Of a stretch of DNA of 16,125 bases, positions 6,776 to 12,964 are shown piece by piece. Numbering within the stretch: position 1 is the first letter of the stretch; every line of letters begins with the position of its first letter. Under the pieces are notes generated by a model, which saw nothing but the letters and a program-made list of their open reading frames with translations, did not search any database and had not been told where the DNA came from. This DNA is from Promethearchaeota archaeon. Its GTDB lineage: Archaea > Asgardarchaeota > Lokiarchaeia > Sigyniarchaeales > SOKP01. Made by a program: the position numbers and the translations under genes. The DNA lies in contig JAEORV010000004.1 of the NCBI GenBank assembly GCA_016840695.1, positions 1 through 16,125 on the forward strand. Reading direction: 5' to 3'.

Positions 6776-6813
6776 AAGCCTTCGTGGCTTTTCAAATTTT
6801 ATTTTCTTTTTTT
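6776..6813 (+). terminator. hairpin plus T-rich terminator of the operon
   Basis: The inverted repeat AAGCC-TTCGT-GGCTT (6776-6790) forms a 5-bp stem with a 5-base loop, followed by T-rich sequence with a run of seven T. It lies just after the second DUF35 stop and is the only hairpin-type terminator I can see in the window; the others are plain T-tracts. Confidence 0.55.
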
Positions 6814-6893
6814 ATTCTATTTTTAAAAACACTTCGAAAAAGGGACATGTTGATGCACTCGTTTTATTATTCTTCATAATTTCATGAAAAAAA

Positions 6894-6905
6894 AGTTATA
6901 TAAAT
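6894..6905 (+). promoter_or_regulatory. TATA box of the FAD oxidoreductase gene
   Basis: AGTTATATAAAT is identical to the element at 1852-1863. It predicts transcription from about 6925-6930, leaving a leader of about 50 bases that contains a Shine-Dalgarno site. The remainder of the 216-base gap (6764-6979) holds only the terminator and AT-rich sequence. Confidence 0.6.
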
Positions 6906-6966
6906 GATAACAAATAAAGTATTATTCTGATGAACAAAGAATAAAGACAATTCACACTAAAAAAAC

Positions 6967-6971
6967 GAGGT
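6967..6971 (+). promoter_or_regulatory. Shine-Dalgarno site fixing the TTG start at 6980
   Basis: GAGGT with 8 bases to TTG. The frame begins MTKENVIIIGAGIGG, placing the Rossmann glycines at the usual distance from the N-terminus, so the TTG start is well supported. Confidence 0.65.
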
Positions 6972-6979
6972 AAAATATC

Positions 6980-8494
6980 TTGACGAAAGAAAATGTTATT
7001 ATTATAGGAGCTGGAATTGGTGGGCTGGCTTGTGGTGCATTACTCGCACAAGCAGGGCATAAAGTTTTGATATTAGAAAAAAATTCATATATTGGCGGTG
7101 CTTGCAGTTCATATGAAAAGAATGGCTATCTTTTTGATAGAGCAGTGCACATATTTTCTTCTGGATTGAATGGGCAATATGGTGTCGTGTTTAAAAGGCT
7201 GGGATTGGATTACTTACAGTTAAGAGAACATGTCAACGAAATCACGGCAATGAAAATATATAAGCAAGAGGGGTATGTACAATATGATTTTAATGTGAAT
7301 ACTGCTCTTAAAAGTATACAAGCTTCCGCTCAAAAAAAGGGGGGAAGTGGGGCAGGAGGTGGCTCTGGTAAAGGGATGATGGACTCATTGAAAGGCTTGG
7401 GCTTTACTAAGAACACGGTGAAAGAGTTAACTGTTGTAATGTCGAATATCATGGGGATGACTAAAAAGAAATTAAGGGAATTGTATGAAGAGGGAATAAC
7501 AGTCACGCAATGGTTAAATAAATACACGGAAGATCCAGCCATTCACGGATTTATTGCATTTGCTACAGCCGCAATGTTTTGTATTGGTAATGGTAAAGCA
7601 AGCGCAGCAGAATTTATTCATTGCTTTAAAGGTGAAATGATGACAGAAGAAGGCATGCATTACCCCATAAGTGGAGCTGCGCAACACATTCCAGATGCAA
7701 TGGCCAGGGGATTTAAACATTACGGTGGCGAAATTCGAACGAACACGCCTGTAAAAAGCATTGTTATCAAGGGAAATAAGGTACAAGGTGTCATGGTTGG
7801 CGATGAACTGATTGAAGCACCAATCGTTGTCTCAAATTTATCAATAAAATGGTCAGTGCTTAATTTAATTGGACGGGATTACTTCGAAAAATCATATATA
7901 GACAAGATTGAAAGCTTGACACCTTCTCTATCCTCGATAACTTTCAAGCTCGCTTTGAAAAAACCATTGGTTGAGCATTGGGGGTTTGTAAATTGTTATC
8001 ATAAAACGTTACACGATTTCGCTGATAGATACCCGCCAGAAAAAGGATATCCTTTTTCAAATGGATTTTTTGGACCTATTCTATCAAATCTTGACCCAAA
8101 AACGGCACCTCCAGGATGTCAGAATGCAATTTTTGGAACGCTTGTCCCATCGAAAGGACCAGATTGGAAAAAATGGACAGATGTTTATTGGGAAGATCTT
8201 AAAACTTTTTTCCCAGACTTAGAGAAAAATCTAGATTTCGTAGATATTTCATATCCTAAAGATATATCGGCCTCAACTGGGAAACCCGAAGGACCTGTTG
8301 AAGGTTTAGCTCTCACGCCATCGCAGACGGGAAAAAATAAACCTTCCTCAATAATTCCTGGAATTGAAGGATTGTACGTGGTTGGAGATACCGCAGGGAA
8401 AAACGCTCACGGAATAGGTACCCAGGAAGCGTGCCATTCAGGAGTCATGTGTGCCGATGCAATTTTAGGAAACATAACTTTTGATAAGATTTAA
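6980..8494 (+). CDS. FAD-dependent oxidoreductase, phytoene desaturase / retinol saturase family
   Basis: A 504-residue flavoprotein of the CrtI/CrtISO/RetSat group (COG1233-like). The N-terminal dinucleotide-binding motif GAGIGG (10-15) is followed by the ribose-binding acid in ILEKN and the IGGACSS continuation. The C-terminal FAD motif GLYVVGDTAG...GIGTQEACHSG covers about 464-486. Members desaturate, isomerise or saturate polyene or isoprenoid chains. The substrate here cannot be read from sequence, and in an archaeon side-chain reduction or desaturation of isoprenoids is as likely as carotenoid chemistry. A glycine-rich stretch (KKGGSGAGGGSGKG, residues 119-132) interrupts the substrate domain and looks like a flexible linker or loop. 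No signal peptide or clear membrane helix. It has its own TATA box, Shine-Dalgarno and TTG start, and follows the thiolase-fold operon. No carotenoid synthase gene is nearby, so the context favours acyl or isoprenoid lipid metabolism (inference). Confidence 0.85.
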   Translation: MTKENVIIIGAGIGGLACGALLAQAGHKVLILEKNSYIGGACSSYEKNGYLFDRAVHIFSSGLNGQYGVVFKRLGLDYLQLREHVNEITAMKIYKQEGYVQYDFNVNTALKSIQASAQKKGGSGAGGGSGKGMMDSLKGLGFTKNTVKELTVVMSNIMGMTKKKLRELYEEGITVTQWLNKYTEDPAIHGFIAFATAAMFCIGNGKASAAEFIHCFKGEMMTEEGMHYPISGAAQHIPDAMARGFKHYGGEIRTNTPVKSIVIKGNKVQGVMVGDELIEAPIVVSNLSIKWSVLNLIGRDYFEKSYIDKIESLTPSLSSITFKLALKKPLVEHWGFVNCYHKTLHDFADRYPPEKGYPFSNGFFGPILSNLDPKTAPPGCQNAIFGTLVPSKGPDWKKWTDVYWEDLKTFFPDLEKNLDFVDISYPKDISASTGKPEGPVEGLALTPSQTGKNKPSSIIPGIEGLYVVGDTAGKNAHGIGTQEACHSGVMCADAILGNITFDKI

Positions 8495-8547
8495 TGCCAA
8501 AAAGAATATTGACAATAAAGAATCTATACTCTTGTAAGAATCCAAGA

Positions 8548-8562
8548 TTTTTTATTTTTTTT
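8548..8562 (+). terminator. oligo-T terminator after the FAD oxidoreductase
   Basis: Six T, A, then eight T, 54 bases after the stop codon and before the next TATA box. A weak CTTG/CAAG inverted repeat (8531-8546) precedes it but is too short to insist on. Confidence 0.45.
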
Positions 8563-8587
8563 CATATTTCACTATTCAATTTGTACC

Positions 8588-8596
8588 ATTATAAAA
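8588..8596 (+). promoter_or_regulatory. probable TATA box of the first TLP1-like gene
   Basis: ATTATAAAA lies about 19 bases (centre) before the ATG at 8611. This implies transcription starting at or just beyond the ATG region and no room for a Shine-Dalgarno site, so the transcript is probably leaderless. Spacing is slightly short, so the assignment is moderate. Confidence 0.4.
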
Positions 8597-8610
8597 AAAA
8601 AGTTTAAAAC

Positions 8611-10125
8611 ATGAGTAAAAAGCTCATTCCAGTTATCATTGGCGCTGCTCAGTTCACCCAGAGAAAAGACACGCCTCATCCGCTTGATCCACTTAAATTA
8701 GTTGCTCAAGCGTGCCAAAAAGCTATAGAAGGCACTGGAAATGATAATATAAAATCTTACATAGATACTCTTTATATGACGACCATTACTAGCTGGATTT
8801 ATGCTGATCCTCCAGGTGAACTATGCGAAATTATCGATATACGCCCTAATAATATAGATTACGTGAAAGTAACAGGTAGTGCACCTCAAGCATTAGTGAA
8901 TAAAGCTGTTCATATGATTTCAAAGGGAAGGAGTAAAATCGCATTAATTACAGGAGGAGATGCATATTACTCGAGATATCGACGAGCAAGGCACAATCTC
9001 GAATTAGATTGGCCAAAAGTTTCAAAACAAGTAGTAAATGAAGCTCGACGTAAAGCTTATAACAATTATTTAAATGAATTAGAAATTAACTATAACTTCA
9101 ATAATGCTACAAATGTATATGCGCTAATAGAGACCGCTTTACGGAATGCTTCAACTCACAGTTTTAGCGAACACTTACAACAGATAGGAGAACTTTATTC
9201 ATGTTTTTCGAAAATTGCGTCAGAAAATCCATATGCATGGAGTCGGAAATCTTTTAATACTAAAGAAATTATCACACCCTCACCAGATAATCGTAAAGTA
9301 TGTCACCCATATACAAAACGCATGGTTGCAAACATTTTTGTAGATCAAACCGCGGCTTTATTGATTACTAGCGAAAATTTTGCTGAGGAGTTAGGAATTG
9401 ATCAAAATCTATGGGTTTATCCATTGGGGGGCGTTGATCTTAACAATATATTTTCCATTTCTCAACGCCCTCGACTACACGATTCGCCCGCGATTAGGCA
9501 TGCATCTAAACTCGCTTTAGAACAAGCAGGTCTAACGCTCGATGACATTGATGCGTTTGATCTCTATAGTTGTTTTCCGTGTATGGTTGAGATTGCGAGG
9601 AAAGAAATTGGCATACCAGAAAATGATAAAAGAGATTTGACACTAACGGGGGGCCTCTCATTTTTTGGCGGACCTTTTAGTAGTTATTCACTGCATTCAA
9701 TTGTAACAGCCGTAGATCTCATTCAATCGAAACCGTCCATGAAAATAATGGTGTTAGCTAATGGGGGATATAATACTTCTCAGTCAATCGGAATTTACGG
9801 AAAAGATCGCCCCGCTAAATCACGGCTCGAAACCAATTATGCTAATATTCAAGAAAAAATCGATGCAGAAGCCTTACCTTACCCTCTTAATGAAGCTCAT
9901 GGTCGTATAACTATTGAAGCTTACACGTTTATTTACGATCGACAAGGGCAAATAGAGAGAGGAATTGTAATCGGTCACATGGAAGATGGAAGTCGTACAC
10001 TTGCCCACATTGACTCTGAATCGATACTTATTAAAGATGTAGAGCAACAAGATCTTGTTGGAAAGACTTATAAAATAGAATATGATGCTAAATTCAAGCT
10101 CAACAAGATAACTCTTACTGAATAA
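8611..10125 (+). CDS. thiolase-like protein type 1 (TLP1) family, copy 1
   Basis: A 504-residue protein, about 100 residues longer than ordinary thiolases. It has the thiolase fold in about residues 5-400 plus an extra C-terminal domain (about 434-504, beginning ITIEAYTFIYDRQG and ending VGKTYKIEY) matching the TLP1 additional C-terminal domain. The elbow reads VTGSAPQALVNKA (87-99), where the family has G-x-S-P-Q and thiolases have Cys, so the nucleophile is absent. The C-terminal loop reads GGLSFFGGPFSSYSLHS (347-363), replacing G-H-P-x-G. The last catalytic region is ANGGYNTSQ (383-391), also without Cys. TLP1 proteins bind CoA-type ligands but no thiolase reaction has been established for the family; the mycobacterial TLP1 structure is monomeric. 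Expected to be cytosolic. It is followed after 158 bases by a close paralogue with its own promoter. The DxYSCFPC segment (317-324) gives two conserved cysteines that are not at the thiolase positions. Confidence 0.87.
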   Translation: MSKKLIPVIIGAAQFTQRKDTPHPLDPLKLVAQACQKAIEGTGNDNIKSYIDTLYMTTITSWIYADPPGELCEIIDIRPNNIDYVKVTGSAPQALVNKAVHMISKGRSKIALITGGDAYYSRYRRARHNLELDWPKVSKQVVNEARRKAYNNYLNELEINYNFNNATNVYALIETALRNASTHSFSEHLQQIGELYSCFSKIASENPYAWSRKSFNTKEIITPSPDNRKVCHPYTKRMVANIFVDQTAALLITSENFAEELGIDQNLWVYPLGGVDLNNIFSISQRPRLHDSPAIRHASKLALEQAGLTLDDIDAFDLYSCFPCMVEIARKEIGIPENDKRDLTLTGGLSFFGGPFSSYSLHSIVTAVDLIQSKPSMKIMVLANGGYNTSQSIGIYGKDRPAKSRLETNYANIQEKIDAEALPYPLNEAHGRITIEAYTFIYDRQGQIERGIVIGHMEDGSRTLAHIDSESILIKDVEQQDLVGKTYKIEYDAKFKLNKITLTE

Positions 10126-10159
10126 ATAGATTAAAAGCTATATTATTTATTTAACATCC

Positions 10160-10167
10160 TTTATAAA
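10160..10167 (+). promoter_or_regulatory. candidate distal TATA box upstream of TLP1 copy 2
   Basis: TTTATAAA fits the archaeal consensus well, but it would give a leader of about 95 bases without a Shine-Dalgarno site. The weaker box at 10256 is better placed, so this one may be an alternative promoter or chance. Confidence 0.3.
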
Positions 10168-10254
10168 TGTTCTCATTACTGGTTATCATTAATGTATAAT
10201 GTTTAAATAATTGCCAATATTTACATCATACACATACTTCAAGATTTTTTAAAA

Positions 10255-10264
10255 TAGTATAATA
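10255..10264 (+). promoter_or_regulatory. probable proximal TATA box of TLP1 copy 2
   Basis: TAGTATAATA is centred about 24 bases before the ATG at 10284, matching the spacing expected for a leaderless transcript. No Shine-Dalgarno sequence is present before the ATG. Confidence 0.4.
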
Positions 10265-10283
10265 AACATAATACGCAAGAAAA

Positions 10284-11795
10284 ATGAGAAAAGAAGCTAT
10301 TCCAGTAATTATTGGTGCTGCTCAGTTTACCCAGAAAAAAGATACAACTCATCCCCTTGATCCGCTCAAATTAGTTGCTCAAGTATGTAAAAATGCTCTA
10401 GCTAACACGGGAAATGAGAGTGTAATCTCTCACATAGATAGTCTATACATGACAACAATTTCTAGCTGGATTTATGCTGATACTCCTATTAACCTATGTG
10501 AAACTCTCGATATTCATCCTAAAAATATAGAATACATGCCAATAACCGGTAGCGCACCTCAAAAGTTAGTAAATAAAGCAGCAAATTCGATTGCAAGTGG
10601 TAAGAGTAAAGTCGTGCTAATAACGGGGGGAGATGCATATTATTCGAAACACCAACGAACAAAAAACGGATTCAAGTTAGACTGGCCAAAAGTATCATTG
10701 AAAGTAAGAAATGATGCTCGTAAGGCATATGTCAGTTATCTCAATGATTTGGAGTTTAGATATAATTTTAATAATGCTACGATAGTGTACGCTCTTATTG
10801 AAACCGCTTTAAGGGATGCTTCTCAACACGGTCTTAATGAACATTTACAGAAGATTGGAGAGCGTTACGAAAGTTTTTCGAAAATTGCGTCAAAAAATCC
10901 TCATGCTTGGAGCCAAACTTCTTATAAAGCTGAAGAGATAATCACCCCCACCCCTGAAAATCGTAAAGTATGTTATCCATTTACAAAACGCATGGTTTCA
11001 AACCTTTATGTAGATCAATCTGCGGCTGTAATAATGACTAGCGAGGATTTTGCTGAGGAATTAGGAATTGATAAGGACCTCTGGGTTTATCCGATGGGAG
11101 GGGCAGATCTTGATAATATTTTTGCTATTTCTCAACGACCTCGACTATACGATTCGCCCGCCATTAGGGAGGCCTCTAAACACGTCCTGGAACATGCAGG
11201 TCTAACGCTCGATGAAATTGACTCATTTGATCTCTATAGTTGCTTTCCGTGCATGGTTGAGATTGCGAGAAAAGAAATTGGAATACCCGAAAACGATAAA
11301 AGAGACTTGACTATCACAGGTGGGCTCTCATTTTTTGGCGGTCCCTTTAGTAGTTATTCCTTACATTCAATTGTAACCGCCGTAGATCTCATTCAATCGA
11401 AACCTTCTATGAAAATCATGGTGTTAGCAAATGGAGGGTACAACACTTCCCAGTCCTTTGGAATTTACGGTAAAGATCGTCCTGCTAAATCATGGCTCGA
11501 AAATAACCATGCTAAGGTTCAAGAAGCAATCGAAGCTGAAGCCTTGCCTGAGGCTATAGTTGAAGCAAATGGAAATATGACGATTGAAGCCTATACCTTT
11601 ATTTACGATCGGCAAGGATCAATACAGAGAGGTCTTGCCATAGGTCACATGGAAGATGGAAGACGAGCTCTTGCTCAAATTGACCCTAAATCAATACATG
11701 TGGAAGATGTAGAACAACAAGATCTTGTTGGAAAGACTTATAAAATCGAATATGATAATAAAGCCAAGCTCAATAAGATAATTCTCGCTGAATAA
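10284..11795 (+). CDS. thiolase-like protein type 1 (TLP1) family, copy 2
   Basis: A 503-residue tandem paralogue of the protein at 8611-10125, aligning end to end with one single-residue deletion (ARRKAY against ARKAY) and roughly two thirds identity by eye. The elbow TGSAPQKLVNKA and the loop GGLSFFGGPFSSYSLHS are kept, so the missing cysteine and histidine are shared. The extra TLP1 C-terminal domain is complete (TIEAYTFIYDRQG to VGKTYKIEY). An 89-residue block (about 315-403) is almost invariant between copies while flanks diverge, and most DNA differences there are synonymous, which points to purifying selection rather than very recent duplication. The two copies may have different substrates or form a heteromer (inference). 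The gene is convergent with the minus-strand flavin oxidoreductase, 33 bases away. Not a pseudogene: the frame is intact and key loops are conserved. Confidence 0.87.
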   Translation: MRKEAIPVIIGAAQFTQKKDTTHPLDPLKLVAQVCKNALANTGNESVISHIDSLYMTTISSWIYADTPINLCETLDIHPKNIEYMPITGSAPQKLVNKAANSIASGKSKVVLITGGDAYYSKHQRTKNGFKLDWPKVSLKVRNDARKAYVSYLNDLEFRYNFNNATIVYALIETALRDASQHGLNEHLQKIGERYESFSKIASKNPHAWSQTSYKAEEIITPTPENRKVCYPFTKRMVSNLYVDQSAAVIMTSEDFAEELGIDKDLWVYPMGGADLDNIFAISQRPRLYDSPAIREASKHVLEHAGLTLDEIDSFDLYSCFPCMVEIARKEIGIPENDKRDLTITGGLSFFGGPFSSYSLHSIVTAVDLIQSKPSMKIMVLANGGYNTSQSFGIYGKDRPAKSWLENNHAKVQEAIEAEALPEAIVEANGNMTIEAYTFIYDRQGSIQRGLAIGHMEDGRRALAQIDPKSIHVEDVEQQDLVGKTYKIEYDNKAKLNKIILAE

Positions 11796-11800
11796 AAAGT

Positions 11801-11817
11801 AAAAAAAGATAAAAAAA
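11801..11817 (-). terminator. T-tract terminator of the minus-strand flavin oxidoreductase gene
   Basis: On the minus strand the 33-base convergent gap reads seven T, ATC, then seven T, directly downstream of the stop codon. This is a strong archaeal T-tract terminator. The plus-strand gene would have to terminate in the T-rich end of the opposite gene (11822-11836). Confidence 0.5.
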
Positions 11818-11828
11818 TCCATTTAATT

Positions 11829-12860
11829 CTATTTTATATAGCTAACAGCTTTTTTCAAGTGAATTTCAGCATCGCTTACGATGGTTTCGATAATATCCTT
11901 TACGTGTTCAAGGCTATTTATCGCACCAATGCTCTGTCCTAGTGGAACTGCTCCGTCTTCTATCTTTCCGTCGTAAATCATCTCGTAGTATTTTTGATCT
12001 TCAATCAAATCTTCCAAAGATAATTCCTCTTCTTCGGCAATCTTTTCTTGTTTACTTCCAACTAAACCGTGATGGGCAGTGTAATTGTTGTTCCATAATC
12101 TAATTGGAGCTAAAAATCCTGTAACTAAGGTGGTATCCGTGGCTTTAGCTGGAGGTACTACCGCTTTATATCTTTCGTGAAATTCGCTCTCTATTGAGGC
12201 TATAAATCTTGAACCCATTGCTATTGCTCCTGCGCCCGCTGCTAACGCGCTTGCAAGCCCAAATCCGTTTGCTAATCCTCCACACGCGATTATTGGAAAG
12301 TCTGGATATTGTTGTTTGATTTGCTGCAACAAGACTAACAATCCAATTTTTTCATACGCTTGATGTCCTCCTCCCTCGGTACCAGTAACGACCAAACCAT
12401 CTACGCCCGCATCAACACATTTTCCAGCTAACCAAAAAGCAGGAGCAACGTGAAAGTTTTTAATTTCCGATTTAGCTTTTAATTTTTGGTATGCTTTACT
12501 CCCTTGCAACATCCTTGCCGTACCAGCACTAGTGATAGCATAGCGCACTTGCTCCTTTAATTTTGGATTACTCATGATAAACTTGGGTATCTGCCTGCAA
12601 AGCGTTTGGGCATCAGGTTGCATTCGTGCCGTTCTAATGTTGAATCCAAAGGGTTTATCCGTGTGTTCGATGACGTGTAGCATGTTTTTTTTCATTTCTG
12701 CAACGCTTATTTTTCCAAATAAGTTCGTGTGGCTTAATGTGCCACATCCTCCAGCTTCTGATACCGCAATTGTCAACTCCGTGGTATAGAATGGACCCAT
12801 AGGAGCTCCAAAAATGGGATGCTTGATCCCAAACATTTTAGTTATATCTGTTTCAATCAT
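11829..12860 (-). CDS. NAD(P)H-dependent flavin oxidoreductase / nitronate monooxygenase family
   Basis: A 343-residue FMN-binding TIM-barrel protein. The N-terminus ITKMFGIKHPIFGAPMG matches the family opening (L-G-I-x-x-P-I-x-x-A-P-M-G). GTEGGGHQAY (160-169) holds the conserved histidine (H166) at the flavin. ACGGLANGFGLASALAAGAGAIAMGSRF (192-219) is the phosphate-binding end of the barrel; it is conserved throughout. The family includes nitronate monooxygenases but also FabK-like enoyl reductases and many 2-nitropropane dioxygenase-like oxidoreductases of unknown substrate, so the common name should not be taken as function. Next to CoA-thioester genes an enoyl- or oxo-acyl reductase-like role is possible (inference). 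The ATG at 12860 is chosen because it gives the family's normal N-terminus and lies 24-27 bases from a TATA-like box; a GTG at 12872 would add four residues. It is divergent from the beta-mannosidase gene. Confidence 0.88.
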   Translation of the reverse strand: MIETDITKMFGIKHPIFGAPMGPFYTTELTIAVSEAGGCGTLSHTNLFGKISVAEMKKNMLHVIEHTDKPFGFNIRTARMQPDAQTLCRQIPKFIMSNPKLKEQVRYAITSAGTARMLQGSKAYQKLKAKSEIKNFHVAPAFWLAGKCVDAGVDGLVVTGTEGGGHQAYEKIGLLVLLQQIKQQYPDFPIIACGGLANGFGLASALAAGAGAIAMGSRFIASIESEFHERYKAVVPPAKATDTTLVTGFLAPIRLWNNNYTAHHGLVGSKQEKIAEEEELSLEDLIEDQKYYEMIYDGKIEDGAVPLGQSIGAINSLEHVKDIIETIVSDAEIHLKKAVSYIK

Positions 12861-12879
12861 GATATTTCTCACTTTTGCT

Positions 12880-12888
12880 TTTTATTTA
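12880..12888 (-). promoter_or_regulatory. TATA-like box of the flavin oxidoreductase gene
   Basis: On the minus strand the sequence reads TTTAAATA, centred about 25 bases before the ATG at 12860, which fits a leaderless start there rather than at the GTG at 12872. Confidence 0.4.
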
Positions 12889-12964
12889 AAAAACTAATAA
12901 TAGCATCTATACTTAAAATGTTAAAAACTTTTTACTTAATAGAAAATTTCATCAGTGAGTGAAC

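Noticed and set aside
7330..7786. Antisense frames within the FAD oxidoreductase, one with a proline-rich end
   Set aside because: The proline run is simply the complement of the glycine codons of the linker; there is no independent support.
6980..8494. A carotenoid biosynthesis locus
   Set aside because: Only one polyene-type oxidoreductase is present, with no phytoene synthase, cyclase or prenyltransferase; the family also includes non-carotenoid enzymes.
10175..10186. The 12-mer ATTACTGGTTAT, repeated at 15714-15725, both downstream of TATA boxes
   Set aside because: In a 16-kb AT-rich window several 12-base matches are expected by chance, and the distance to the TATA boxes differs between the two places.
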